A DNA stretch of 64,000 nt from Sophora flavescens (GCA_030762895.1 CM061069.1:85445548-85509547), one strand, 5' to 3'; shown: positions 1 to 12,172, numbered from the stretch's first letter. Numbers and translations: made by a program. The notes: a model not told the origin generated them from the letters alone.

Positions 1-2355
1 TTACGTTTCGATGATCGTCTTCAGTTCATTCGTCGGCTTATTTCCAATTGAGCAGAAGAAGACCACGACGTTCATCCTAGGGTACAAGATCAACAGTTGC
101 CAATGCTGGCTGTATTTGCGGAACAATTAGTAACTAAGTCATATATAGTTATAATTAAATAACCGGTACTTACTTATTGAGATAAGGCGCAAGGTAGAAT
201 TGATGATCGTCTCGGGCAAGTATATCACGTATGGTGGTGACCCGGTCTTCTGATGCTAGGAGAACATCACCCTGAATGAACATGGGGTCAATGAACCCAT
301 AAAGGGCGAGGTTACCCTGATCAACTAACATACGATGCAGATACCTAATATATTGAAAAAACATGTTAATTATCATAGTATTTAAAAATTAATTACTTAA
401 CTTATAAATAAAATGTACTTACGTGCACCATAACGATAGGTGTGCAGAACTAGCCATTTCTTTATTGAGTACAATCTCCATAAGTTCCTTCTTTGGGATA
501 TACAGTTCATCACCTGGACTGGCATCATGTTCCAACCTTACCAAAGCTGCGTAATTATCCATGGTGACAACCTGTATAGCCAGAAGTTTAAAAACATCAC
601 CAGGTGCCCCTTTGTCGATCCCCTAAACAACAAAGATATATATTAGTAATCACAGATAATTAAGTTATTTCATTCGTAATTAATTAAATGGTCAAATGAA
701 TACCTTGGCAGGAGCAAACATCTATGGTCTTCTTGGATCCGACCTTTTAGGCAGAATATCATTTCCAACATCCTATAACGAATAAAAATAAAGCATTATC
801 TTTAAATAAAAATAAATAATTTCAACTATGAATATAGAAAAACACAACTAACTGAATACCTCAGATGCAGCAAGAAAGCTGGCCAGTCTTCTTGGCCAGA
901 GGATGAAGTTACCGGGGGCCTGACCCACTGTTTGAACCTCCTCAGTGGGCACGGGGACTCGAGCATCGGCATCTCGAATAATCTCAACAAAGATTCTCAG
1001 TTAATCATCCGATAATAAATGATGGTGTATGGTATTACTTAAGTTATTATGTGCCCTCCCCAATGCCACTAAGCGACGATCATGATGATCATCAACATAC
1101 AGCTCACACCTATCAGGGTCATCATCATCATCATCATCACCATCATCATCATTTTCAGGCTGATGAGGAGGATAACATGAGCCCTTAGTGCTCACATGGA
1201 CATAGGGTTAGACAGAGGGTTGGATATCGGCTGTCATCTGCTGGGACATAGAAGTTAATATTGCCATCTGCTGGGCAAACTGCTCGACCATCTCATGTCT
1301 AAGCTCAGTTGCAATCTCCTGTTTTAGCCGCGCTCTATCTGGATCAACATCCCTGTGGCATTGGTGTGAAGATGAACCATGGTATTGGAGAATGCCGACG
1401 CCCCATCCAACACTAATGACATGGCCTGGGTGGTTTGTTTACCGATGGCAGCAGCTAAGATATCATCGCGTCCTCTAGGAACAAAGGTTCATTGGGTTAC
1501 CTGCTTCTCCAAGGCATCCTATCACATATAAAATATCAGGTCACATTACAATTTGGTAACAATCTTAAAATGATAATTACAATTCAAACTATACTTACAA
1601 TCTTCTCAGCTACTTGGCGGGCCTCCTCAGATGTATATTGTCCGGTTTTTCTTTGTCAGGCCCTCTTCCATTTACGATGGAGTGGGGGTGGAGGTGGATC
1701 AACAACCTCTGGACGATTTTCAGCGTTAGGATCCGCCTGAGATGCTGCTTCTTGACGTGCTTTCTTTTCCTCTTCCACCATTATCTGACCAAGCTTTTTA
1801 TATCCCCCACGAGACATGACATGGGTGTAGACATTCTTGCTTTGGTTTTCCTGCCCCTTTTTCCTCTTCTCCTGTTATAAATAGAAGACAATTAAATTAC
1901 ATAAGTAAATAAAATTAATGAAATTACATAAATTTAGAGACAAATCAAATAAGTTAACCTGAAAGCCGGGATCATGCCGGCTCTGAACAAAGCGATCCCA
2001 CGTCGCCTGGTCAAGAAACGGGTACACCTCAAGTGGGTTCTTTCCACATGTTAGATTGAATACATAGTATCTGCCCAGGCCGACCTTAAAAGCCCTCCAA
2101 CGCTCACCAGCATACTTTAGCAAACGCTTCTTCATAACCGTCGTATCCGGTATGTCAAAGGTGAGCTACATTAAGACCAAAAGAATCAACGAATTACTGT
2201 ATGATGTTAGTAAGATTAAAATAAAGTAGATACAGACAAACACGGGACGTAAAAGTATAGATACAGTAATACTCTCCCATATCTGATCCTTCACGTCCGC
2301 CGGTAGATCTTTCCAAATATCAATGAGTATACTAGGCCTGCTCCTAGCAAGGGTT

Positions 2356-3752
2356 TGATGAGTGTGTTTTCACCTCATATTTCATTTACATTCTGCATGC
2401 ATTTTCATATAGTTTAGGCAATTTTTACTTGATTTTTGTTAGTTTTTACCTTGGAACGGGTAAGGCGATTTTGTGGTGTTGTTTTGCAGAAATTAAGGAT
2501 TAAATGCTCAAGATCAACCATGATGGAGTTTGCATGAAGATGGGGCTTGGAAAGTGAAGAAAATGATCTAAACAGAGCCCATCACGGGCTAGCCGTGATG
2601 ACCATCACGGCCATGATCAAGCAAAACTGAAAAGAAAAGAAGGCAAAAGTCAGAACTGGTCACGGCCTAGCCGTGATGCCCATCACGGCCATGACATGTC
2701 AGCTGAACCAGACCCTCAATAGGCAGAACTAATCACGGCCTAGCCGTGATGAGCGTCACGGCCGTGACAAACCAAAAATTGAAGAAGTGCCCATGGCAGA
2801 ACCCGTCACGGCCTGGCCGTGATGGTCATCACGCCCGTGACGCGCATTATTTGGATCTGAATTTGTGTTAGATTGGGATTGAAACTTCCCTAATCTATAA
2901 ATAAGGCATCTGGGCAGAATAGAAAGGGACTTTAACCCTAAAAAGACGTTTTCTCTGAACCAGGGGCTGCTGTGACGGCTGTGGAAAGCTTCCATGGAGT
3001 TTCTTCTCTCCTTTGTTCCTATTTCTTTTATTTTGGCTTTCTCTATGACTATGAGTAGCTAAATTCCCTTTTTGTTGGGATTATATGTAGCTAAACCGAA
3101 TCTCATGTATTTGCCTTGATTTATTAATCTATGTTTATGCTTCTTTATTAGTGTTTGATTCATATGCTTAATGCTTTTTGTGGTTTGATCATCCATGAAT
3201 TGTTCTGAGATTTGATTTACAATTGGGAAGTTCTTATCAATTCTTGATCTGGAATTAATCACCTAGTAAGCCTTGCATCTAGGAATGGATTTTGGTTTAT
3301 TAGTAATCGTGTAATCCCTACTCTTAATGCAAATTCATTAATTAGGCCACCTAAGGAATTAGGATCTAATTAGGGGATTTAGGCTCTTGTCATCTAAGGA
3401 ATTAGGACTTGAGTAATCTTGTGGGTTGATTTTAATATTTGAAGCATAAATTGGATTGGTGGTCATAGTATTGCATGAGGCAAAGGTTTAGTGAAGTTTA
3501 ATCCTAACATCTTTCATCATATTTGAAGAATCCTTCTTTCTGCATTCCAAGTGTTTGATAAAAATCCTAAAAGAACTTGTTCCTTTTAAATTGGCTTGGT
3601 ATTTAATATTGAGCTCCCTTCCTTCCAAATATCCTCTTAGATAGTAGTTGATTTGTTACGTGCTAGTACTTGTCTCAGTCCTCGTGGGAACGATATCCCT
3701 CTTACCTCTTTACTACTTGTACGACTCGGTATACTTGTCGAGACCATCAACA
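2356..3752 (+). mobile_element. Solo LTR (palindrome-rich gypsy family, tRNA-Asp-type) inside a CACTA exon
   Basis: This 1,397-bp sequence starts TGATGAGTGTG and ends ATCAACA. It matches along its length the LTRs at 61082-62476 (1,395 bp) and 62504-63954. It is flanked by GGGTT (2351-2355) and GGGTC (3753-3757), a 5-bp duplication with one change. Removing the LTR and one repeat restores the reading frame of the CACTA exon, which proves the insertion boundaries. No internal region remains, so it is a solo LTR from LTR-LTR recombination. A TATA box (CTATAAATAA) lies near 2893-2903, about 50 bp after a palindrome array (2580-2843). Confidence 0.9.
2580..2843 (+). repeat. Palindrome array in LTR U3 (four modules)
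   Basis: Four modules spaced about 60-80 bp apart, each with a consensus TCACGGCCTAGCCGTGA (7-bp arms, 3-bp centre) followed a few bases later by a second palindrome around CACGGCCGTG. Some copies carry single changes, for example CACGGGCTAGCCGTG at the first site. The array sits directly upstream of the LTR TATA box. Confidence 0.85.
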
Positions 3753-4111
3753 GGGTCGCCACAAAACTATTAAACTGCGTTGCCATTGGCCCAATAGGAT
3801 TGAGGTTATTGTCAAAGTCTATTCTTATCCTTTGATTTGAACCAGGGTTGTCAATCAAATTCCTCATTCGTGTGGCACGTCTACTCTTTCTACCCGTAGA
3901 CGGGGTCTCCAACCCGCTGTATGAAGGAGGGATATCCTCAGGATTAACCATGTATATCTGTTTAAACAAAAAAAAAACTTGTTAGTATGTCAGGATAAAT
4001 ATCATACATAACTTATAAATATCGATCAACGTACGTAAACATAACTTATAAATATCAACGTAAACATATAATATGCCTTTAGACATAACTCAAACTAAAC
4101 TTACTTTGTGG

Positions 4112-7100
4112 TCAATTAGTAAAGTTCTCCCATAACCCTTCTTGGTGATCATTACGAGTAGCATGTACATCATCCACTTCATTTTCCTCATTGAAATTAG
4201 GCACTCGTGTTGAGAAAGAAGGAGTATCAGAAATATCAAGAGTTGAATCTTGATTTCCCTCACTACCATTATACATGTTTTTTCCCTGGAGAACCACTGA
4301 CCACCTTTTGTTAGAAGGATCACGGATATAAAACACTTGTTTTTCTTGGGATGCCATGATGAAAGGCTCCTCTTTATTACCTACCTTATTAAGGTCCACC
4401 AATTTGAATCCTAACTCATCGATTTGCACACCATTGTTACTGTCGACCCACTGACATTTGAAAACAGGTACTCTAAAATTCATGTAATCAACCTCCCATA
4501 TCTCTTCAATGATTCCAAAGTATGAAACGGATGCCATAACAGGGTTTTTATCTTTCGAACTAGAGAAATACATGGACTCAGCGACGACCATAACCCCACT
4601 GTTTTGCATAGTACTTTTGTCATCCTGGGACTTTGTATAGAAGGAAAACTTATTGATATCGTACCCACTCCAGCATATGACATCAAAGTTAGGCCTCTGT
4701 GCTAGCCATTTTAATGTATCAGAAGCAATACCATCCTTTGCAATTTTTTCTTTAAACCAGTTCAAGAAAGTCTTATTATGCTTGTTCAAACACCATTTTT
4801 CATTCATTCTAGGGTAAGTTTCATTGATGATGCTTTTGTGCTCACATAAGTATTGTTCAACCTCATCAGTGTTATTCAATATATACAAATGTGCTTGAAG
4901 CACTTCCTCCCGATCCATGCTCTTAACAGTGATACCTCGTGTACCCTTACCATCATATCTTCCTTCGTGACGAGACCTGGAAGCCCTACAGGTTCCGCTT
5001 CTGACATGTAGTCTGTACAAAACTCAATAGCTTCTTCTGCAACATACCTTTCAACAATAGATGCTTCGGGACGGTGTGGATTCTTCATATATCCTTTCAA
5101 GATCTTCATGTATCGCTCAATCGGGTACATCCACCTTAAATAAACGGGGCCGCACAATCTAATCTCCCTCACTAGATGAACAATCAAATGAACCATGATG
5201 TTAAAAAATGAAGGTGGAAAATACATCTCCAATTGGCACAAGATAATGGCTGCCTCATTTTCCAAATCATCCAACTTTTTAGTGTCAATGACCTTGCTAC
5301 ATATAGCATTGAAGAATAAGCATAACCTAGTAATGGCGTGCCTAACTTTTTTAGGCAATATGTCACGAATGGCCACCGGTAGTTGTTGTTGCATCAAGAC
5401 ATGACAATCATGAGACTTTAAGCCAACTAATTTGAGATCTTTCATTGAGACAAGTCTTTTGATATTTGAAGAGTAACCCTGTGGCACTTTGACTCCCCGC
5501 AGACATTCACAGAAACTTCTTTTCTCTTTTTTTTGATAAAGTATGACATGCTGGGGGCAAATAAGTCTTCTTATCCCCCACTTTAAGTGGAGCTAACTGC
5601 TCTCGTATACCCATCGCAACTAGATCTAGACGAGCATTCACACCATCCTTTGTCTTGACTTGAATGTTGAGAAGCGTTCTGATTAAACTATCACAGACAT
5701 TTTTCTCCACATGCATCACATCAATACAATGTCTTACATCAAGCTTGCACCAGTATGGAAGATCAAAGAAGATCGACCTCTTCTTCCATATTTTCTTCTC
5801 GGTAGCCTTCTTCTGGGTCTTCCCATAGATAGCATTAGTGTTGTTCACCCTTTCATAAACTTGCTCTCCAGTCAAGGCCACCGGAGCAATTTCATTCTCC
5901 GGAAGTCCATTGAAAGTTTTTCTCAATCTACAATAAGGATGATTACGTCGGAGAAATCTCTGATGCCCAAGGTAAACTGTCTTCCTTCCATGTTGCAGTT
6001 GATGGTAACATGTGCTTTCTTCACATATTGGATATGCTTTATGCCCCTTAACACTATACCCACACAGGTTCCCGTATGCTAGAAAGTCATTGATGGTGCA
6101 AAATAACATGGCACCCAATCTGAATGTCTCACGGCAATACCCGTCGATCACATCAACACCTTCATCCCACAACATTCTCAAGTCTTCAATCAAGAGACTC
6201 AGATAAACATCAATATCATTTCCTGGATGTTTAGGACCCGAAATCATCATACTTAACATAATGTATTTGCGCTTCATGCACAACCAAGGTGACAGGTTGT
6301 AAATTACCAGGAGAACAGGCCATGAACTATGAATACTACTTAAGTTTTCATATGGATTCATTCCATCGGTAGCAAGTCCAAGCCTGAGGTTTCTGGGCTC
6401 ATTGCCGAAATCCGAAACAAACTATCAATTCTCTTCCATTGCAAAGAATCGACCGGATGCCGAAGCTGTCCATCACACTTCCTCTCATCTGCATGCCATC
6501 TAATGTTCTTTGCATCATTTACATTAGCAAACAATCGCTTGAACCGCGAAATCACGGGAAGATACCATAACACCTTCGCAGGAGGACCTTTGGTGACCAC
6601 ATGACAACTAGAATCACCATCCTTCACTTTGTAGCGTGATACCCCACACCTGGGGCACTCGTGCATCTCTTCAAACTCTTTCCTGTACAATATGCAATCA
6701 TTGGGGCAAGCGTGTATTTTCTTATACTCCATACCCATCAGACACAATATCTTCTTCGCCTCATAGTTTCGAGATGGCAATGTGTTGCCTTCTGGAAGCA
6801 TGTCTTTCAACAACTCAAGCAATTCGGTAAAGCTTTTATCGCTCCACCCATTTCTCGCCTTCACATTGAACAATCTTAACACCGCTGACAACCGTGTGGA
6901 ATTAGTGCACCCCGGATACAAAGCCACTTCCGCATCACTGCACAAAGTATCATACACTTGTGCGCGTCGAAAAGACTCTTGCCCAACATAACGGATCATG
7001 TCCTCTAGTCCATCGTCCATTTCCATGTCAACAACTTCCTCTCTATACGACACCCTCGGCTTGTCTAACGATTCACCATGACATATCCATGTTGTATAAT

Positions 7101-7302
7101 TCTTGTAAATCCCCTCACAAATAAGATGATCACATATCTCCTCATCTTCTAGTCGTCTCTCATTCAAACAGTTAACACAAGGACAATAAAACCTTCCGTT
7201 ACCAATATCAGGAGCATTTGTTTTTGCAAACTGTAGAAAATCTTCCACTCCATTCTCATACTCATCACTTATCCGTCTAGCATTCATCCAACCGTGATCC
7301 AT
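4112..7302 (-). pseudogene. TNP2-type CACTA transposase, frameshifted
   Basis: Read from 7302 leftwards, this is a TNP2 transposase in its usual domain order. The N-terminus (MDHGWMNARR, then CPCVNCLN and WICHGE) is the transposase-associated domain. The tnp2 core follows with a cysteine motif (HECPRCGVSRYK). At about 5440-5110 there is a DUF4218 region (MYFPPSFF, HLVREI, WMYPIERYM, HRPEASIVERY). At about 4500-4280 there is a DUF4216 region (FKCQWVDS, YIRDPSNKRW). Three frame changes, near 6410, 5520 and 4960, split it into four open segments, so no full protein can be made. Total length is about 1,060 codons, normal for TNP2. It would excise and insert the element by recognising termini and subterminal repeats. 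Confidence 0.92.
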
Positions 7303-8920
7303 GACTAAACCAATAACTTCGTACTTAGTCCAACATATTCATCAACCACTTCTTATGACAGGGTATGACCCTATCCCATTCGAGAAGAAACTTTTTCAAC
7401 ATTCGGTTAACAGTTAGTCCTTAACTCTCATGCTCATACTCGACAAAATTTCGGCAGCATTTCCCTTCGGTCTCCGACGTACACTACTTGAATGCGATGA
7501 CATCCACCACGATAAAGTATGCACCCGGAGAACGAAAGGAAATGTATCAATCCAAACTTTCATCAAGTATATAACATTAGAATCAATGAATAACTATTTT
7601 AACTGAATTAAGAAAAAGTTTTTTCCCAAACTGTCCAACTTTGGACAATTCAAGATCCAACATAATGGACGGTACATTATGCACGTACACGTGTGGTCAT
7701 TAGTATTGCATCTCAAACGAGAAACTAAGGCTTTACTAATTATGTAGCTTGCATGAAGATGGGACTTGAAAAGTGAAGAAAATGAGCCAAACAGAGCCCA
7801 TCACTGCCTAGCCGTGAAAACCATCACGACCATGTTAGAGTAGAGCTGAAAAGTAAGAATGGAAAAGTCAGAACTGGTCACGGCCAGCCCGTGATGTCCA
7901 TCACGGCCGTGACATGCCAATTGAACTAGACCCTCACAGGCAGAACTGATCACGGCCTAGCCGTGATGGTGGTCACGGCCGTGACAGACCAACCAGTGAA
8001 GCAACCTCCAAGGCAGAATCCGTCACGGCCTAGCCGTGACAGGCATCACGGTCGTGACGCGTGATACCACCACTGGTGTTCCTTTCTGTGTATCCTTTGT
8101 CCACCAATTGGAAAAATCCAGTGTTGGCGCCATTTCCACTATGGTGGATTAGACACAGATTCACACTTTATAACACTTCACACAAAGAACAACACATGCA
8201 AGTATATTATATTTATGTATACATATATATATACAGAGAACAAGGACTCAAGACACAAACTTCATCAAAGGGGTCACCCTCTTAGAAAAACAGCATTAGA
8301 ATATTAGAATAAGAATATTATATCTTCACAAGTCACAACATACCCACAGTGTCTGCTCAGTTTTGATATCCTCCACAAAATTCTCTCTTTCTTTGTGCAC
8401 CTGTGATGAGCCTGAAAACCAGTAATAGGGAAAATGAGGAGTGGTTTCATGTGCCATTCTCAGGCATCCCCTATTTACTTATCTAACCATTTGGAGTCAA
8501 AGTTCATAACTTTTCTAAACAAGAAACGAAGAAATAACATTTACTTATCCAACCATTCTCCTCAAAGATCATATAAGAAGTCCCAACGCTAGCGATGATA
8601 TAATTCTACAAATCTATAAAAAAAAATTGAAGAAAAGGGTTTACCTTTGGAGGAGAGAGGAGGGTGACCCTGAAGCCACACCACAGAACCCTTCCCCCCT
8701 CGCATTGTTGGTGTAAGGGTTGAAGAACCCTTTCGAGGAGTGAATGGTGACAGCGATGAGTGAAATCAAAGAACTGGCGCAAATATTCAAAGAAATCAAA
8801 ACGAAAAGGAGGGAGAGTGAGCTCACAGGCATGCAGATGAAAAGGACAGATGAAAATGTCTCTTATATAGCAGTGCAAAAATGAAAAGGAGGAAGAGGGA
8901 ATTAAAAATGACAGATAACA
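7303..8920 (-). other. CACTA upstream/leader region, noncoding
   Basis: This lies between the TNP2 start and the subterminal repeats. It contains a foreign palindrome-rich LTR fragment (7746-8062), a TA-rich stretch at about 8205-8240, and a pyrimidine-rich (minus-strand) tract at 8600-8900 that could be an untranslated first exon. Open frames here are low-complexity and not recognisable as a protein. Confidence 0.5.
7746..8062 (+). repeat. Isolated palindrome module of the tRNA-Asp-type LTR
   Basis: It matches the middle of the LTRs at 2356, 61082 and 62504, starting at GCTTGCATGAAGATGGGACT and ending just after the last palindrome (GTGACGCG). The LTR ends and the TATA box are absent. Four double-palindrome modules are present, several of them perfect (TCACGGCCTAGCCGTGA, CACGGCCGTGAC). 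It sits in the CACTA leader. Confidence 0.85.
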
Positions 8921-9320
8921 ATACACATCGGTTAAAAAAACCCCGATGTTATAAGGTTTTACACATCGATTATTTTAAAACCGATGTTAAAAGTTATATT
9001 ATTTATTTCCTTATTTTTGTATTCGTTTTTCCACATCGGTTTTTAAAAAACCGATGTTAAAACATACACATTTCCACGTCGGTTATAACAAAACCGATGT
9101 GTTAAATTATGCATTTTTAAATTTTTTTTATTTTTGGTTCAATTTTCAACATCGGGTTTTTAGAAACCGATGTTAAAACCTTTATAACATCGGTTTAATA
9201 TAAAACCGATGTTAAAAATTTTCGATTTAATTTCAAAAATACCACCGCCTCCTTTTTCATATCGGTTTTTTTAAAACCGATATTAAAACCCCGATGTTAA
9301 AAGTATATTTTGCACTAGTG
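8921..9320 (-). repeat. CACTA terminus and subterminal inverted repeats
   Basis: About seven hairpin units of the form ACATCGGTTTT(n)AAAACCGATGTT are spread over 390 bp and end at the terminus TTTTGCACTAGTG (minus: CACTAGTGCAAA). In CACTA elements such repeats bind the TNPA-like protein; here that role is inferred from family knowledge. The units differ in loop and spacing, and one reads CACGTCGG. Confidence 0.88.
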
Positions 9321-9401
9321 CATATTGCTGATGATATCATGACCATCACAGACAATAATTTTATGGTTCAATTTTTAGGCATTTGTGTCCATGGTTATAT
9401 C

Positions 9402-9686
9402 ATGACAACCTTGGAAATAAATACCTCAAACAAGAAGCAAAAAGTAGTTTGCCATGATGGAAAAGATATCATCAGCAATATGCCTGGTTTTTTCCTCGGT
9501 TACTTACCGTCTTTACTTCCAACCAAAGATGCATTACACAGTAATGTGTGGTCTAAAACATGGGAGTATTGTAGATTTCTAGCACCAGTTTGAACATTGA
9601 AATGTCGATCTATCCTACACGAGAAAAGAGAAGAAGCGAGCTTTAGTAACTTCAGAAAGAAAATACTGAAAAGCACTCCCAAGTAG
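9402..9686 (+). pseudogene. F-box protein N-terminal fragment, copy 1
   Basis: The frame starting at ATG 9402 reads MTTLEINTSNKKQKVV, then a degenerate F-box (DIISNMPGFFLGYLPSLL, PTKDALHSNVWSKTWEY), as at the start of legume F-box/LRR or FBD proteins. A TGA at 9591-9593 stops it after 63 codons. The same frame then continues with plausible F-box-family sequence (RSILHEKREEASFSNF) to a TAG at 9684. Downstream LRR or FBD parts are missing. The premature TGA is shared with the copy at 47731. An SCF substrate-receptor role is known for the family but unlikely for this remnant. Confidence 0.72.
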
Positions 9687-10043
9687 ACTCTAAATACTTT
9701 ACCTTTTATATATCCTTCAACTTCATTTGGAAAGATACAAAAACTCGTGAGATCCCCTTGTTACGTGGATTTCTTCATCCTCAAATTTAAGAGATTAAAC
9801 GTTTTGTGTGGATTATCTTACAATCAAATTTAAAACCTTTTCATTTTCCTTTTTCATAGCACTTCACTAGTTCATTTGTATATCAAGATTAGTTGCAATA
9901 CTTATTGTTTATATTGTCTAATTAATTTAGAAGCCTAAAATATCTGACACTTCATGATTTAAGTTTATTGCAGATGGATTATCTCATCGAAAAGAGATGG
10001 GAACTAACATACTTAAAATTGAAATTGTCAAATATTTGGCCTT

Positions 10044-10428
10044 TAAGTGACCTCATCCGAAACCACAGTTCTATGTAGGAACGGAATAGGCTTAAGTAAC
10101 CCCACCTTTAAGGACGGTACGAATCCTACTTTAATGCAGTTAACTAAATTTCTAATATAAACACAATTGAAACTTACAGAATTCGGTAACCTCCGGATGG
10201 TTATGGAGCTGTCACATCTAGCCCGAACAAAGAGCAACACTGCCAACTACAATTCACATGTTATGACCAAAATTTAGTTTAGTATGTTCTTCTTGGCTAC
10301 AAAAGTTCCTAATTTGGCAATCATATATAAAACCAGTGACAAAATAAAATTACCTTTATTGCAGTGTCAGCGTCTCCAGAAATCAGGGCTTTGAGATTTG
10401 AGAAGAACTCATTCAACCGAGGATCCAT
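10044..10428 (-). CDS. Unidentified three-exon gene start (partial or decayed)
   Basis: On the minus strand an ATG at 10428 opens a 25-codon exon (MDPRLNEFFSNLKALISG to TAIK) ending at a GT donor (10353). A second exon, 10246-10178, keeps the same phase (23 codons, LAVLLFVRARCDSS) between AG and GTAAGT. A third stretch near 10115-10044 (VPSLKVGLLKPIPFL) runs to a stop. The consistent phase and splice signals suggest a real gene, but I do not recognise the family. The F-box remnant follows on the other strand. It may be the cut-off first exons of a larger gene. Confidence 0.4.
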
Positions 10429-10646
10429 TTTCACACAGAAATTGCCTCTTCTCAGAGGACATGATTGGCAGTCGTATATCATGGCCAATTAAAAAGTTGG
10501 TGTTACCCTGAAAAGTAAAATCAAGCGGCTATACACTCTGAGTATACAAACGATAAAAGCCATGGTATGAATATCCAGGAAAAGTATAAGTCATCATTTG
10601 TATATCCAAGAAAAGTAAAAGAAAATTGTTATATATTCCTCAATGT

Positions 10647-12172
10647 TGAAATAGACAACTATGAACACGAGAAGCGGGGGTTGAATTGTATTTATCAGAA
10701 TTTAAACAAAGTTGAAATCTTTTCGCATACAGAAGCTAGGTTCAGACGAGTGGAAAGATATAGGACAGACGGTTGACCTAAATGATGAAATTTTAACAGT
10801 GACTTTGACAAACATACCACTTGATAAATGTATAAGAAAACTAAAGTAACTAAAGAGGTTATAAGGAAAGAGAGATTGACACAGTTATTTATCCTGGTTT
10901 ACTCTTCAAAGCAAAGAGCTACGTCCACTCCTTGGCAGCACCAAGATCTATAACTGATCAGGTTACAGACTCTAAGTATTGTTTGTACACCTAGCCTCTT
11001 CAAGCTCCAAGACAAGTATTCTTTGCACACCTAACCTCTTCAGGCTCAAGACAAGTATTCTTTGCACACTTAGCCTCTTCAGGCTCACTCGGGTTTGTTT
11101 GAGAGATTTGGTTTGTAATAAATACAACTTCAGACATACAACTTTCACTAACACTCAGAGAGTGATTTAAATGTAAAGCTTAGGAAAATCTGCGTAATAA
11201 CTTCAAATGATTGAAGAATATAGAATGAAAGAATGAAGATATTAATGCACAGAGTAATGGCTCTTTAATGCTATGTGTATTCTGTATATATTCTATATAC
11301 TTCATCTTCAATGACTTCTGTATTTATAGTCTTCAAGCATTTATGATCTGTTAGAGACATTCCCTTAGACGTTGGCTTCAAGCAGAACTTCATTAAATGC
11401 AATAGAGTCGTTCTGGGCAGCCATTAATGCAATCAGAATGTTGGTTGTAGTCTAACAAGAAGGATCATGACTTTATGCATCATGATACAGTCATATCAGA
11501 GTTGTGCAGAGAGCTTTTTATACTTTGTTGAGTACAATTCCCTTTTCGTGTAAGGACCAGAGGTACTAGGGAATAAAGCACGTTGGAAGCATTCTTTAAC
11601 TGGTCTTTGATTCTGATAATCGAGGTTGCTTGAGAGAGTAACTTCTGACTTTTCTTGATTCTGGTTCTTGAAATAAGATTCTGATAATTCTTATAGAATT
11701 CGCGTCCATAAAATAAGCACGTCCATCTTGAAAATAACCGCGTCTATCTAGCCATTTAAGATTTTACATTCGGACGGGCTAGTAGACAAGCTCCATATGC
11801 CATATCATTGGACGAAGCTTCTCATTAAGGACTTCGCAAGTCCAAAGACTTGTGAGGACGAGCGCTTCTGTCACCTTAGTGGACGAGCGCTTCTATCACT
11901 TCAGTGGACGAGCGCTTCTGTTACTTTAGTGGACGAGCGCTTCTATCACCTTAGTGGATGAGCGCTTCTGTCACTTTAGTGGATGAACGCTTCTGTCACT
12001 TTGGTGGATGATCACTTTTGTCACTTTAGTGGACGATGATTCTTACAGTTTTAATTTGCACACTAGATAGACAGGTTAGCAACCAATATGAAGGTTAATT
12101 AAATCATTAACCAATGTTTAGTTCTCATCAAAACTTAGGGAAATGCACATCAGACATTTTAGAGACTTAACA
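10647..12172 (-). repeat. 3' LTR of the Sirevirus element
   Basis: A 1,526-bp LTR. On the minus strand it begins TGTTAAGTCTC and ends TCTATTTCA. A TATA box on that strand (CTATAAATA) is at 11321-11329. U3 holds a 25-bp tandem array at 11856-12030. The downstream part has three copies of a roughly 44-bp repeat at about 10970-11095 (CAAGTATTCTTTGCACAC). A purine tract (minus: AAAAAAGGGGGAGAT) adjoins its inner end at 12173-12187 and serves as the plus-strand primer. Confidence 0.92.
11856..12045 (-). repeat. 25-bp tandem repeat in U3 of copia LTR, 7 copies plus partial
   Basis: The unit GGACGAGCGCTTCTGTCACC plus TTAGT recurs exactly every 25 bp from 11856, then degrades after 12031. It lies upstream of the TATA box in the element's orientation, so an enhancer role is possible. 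The other LTR has about six units (46538-46690), one of them two bases longer. Confidence 0.9.

Larger units (their letters stand above)
1..3951 (-). pseudogene. CACTA second gene: Transposase_24 (Ptta/En/Spm) with C-terminal Ulp1-like domain, broken
   Basis: Eight exons can be followed on the minus strand by frame and GT-AG borders: about 3951-2265 (split by a solo LTR), 2165-1959, 1871-1599, 1518-860, 772-704, 622-423, 344-174 and 109 to beyond position 1. The third block (residues such as ERWRAFK, YYVF, YPFL, WDRFVQSRH) and the next (SRGGYKKLG, WKRA, YTSEEARQVAEKI) are typical of PF03004. The exon at 860-1518 holds an acidic D-run and ends with a conserved region (VPVP, QTVGQAPGNF, WPRRL). 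The last visible exon reads HWQLLIL, resembling the catalytic-histidine segment of Ulp1/C48 SUMO proteases. Damage: in-frame stops in exons 1871-1599 and 1518-860, a frame change near 1370, a stop near 724, and the LTR insertion. Such genes usually act as the TNPA-like partner of TNP2; that role is inferred here. Confidence 0.8.
1..9320 (-). mobile_element. CACTA (En/Spm) transposon, autonomous-type, decayed, left part outside window
   Basis: Reading on the minus strand, the element starts at 9320 with CACTAGTGCAAA, followed by a block of inverted subterminal repeats (8921-9310), a leader, a TNP2 transposase gene (7302-4112) and a second gene with a Transposase_24 domain and a Ulp1-like end that runs off the left edge. 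This two-gene order is the standard CACTA layout. The sequence just outside the terminus (CATATTG) continues unbroken in a paralogous copy at 47601, which confirms the boundary. The target duplication should be CAT, but the other end is not in the window. Several frameshifts and stops and a solo-LTR insertion make it non-functional. Confidence 0.88.

Noticed and set aside
1081..1180. CAT/ATC microsatellite with a poly-Asp frame
   Set aside because: It is the acidic stretch of the CACTA second gene (exon 860-1518), not a separate gene.
8921..9310. Regular repeats with spacers resembling a CRISPR array
   Set aside because: Units are inverted repeats of variable length ending at a CACTA terminus in a plant genome; they are subterminal transposon repeats.
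10970..11170. Open frames on both strands in the copia LTR
   Set aside because: Produced by three copies of a 44-bp LTR repeat, duplicated in the other LTR at 27720-27900.
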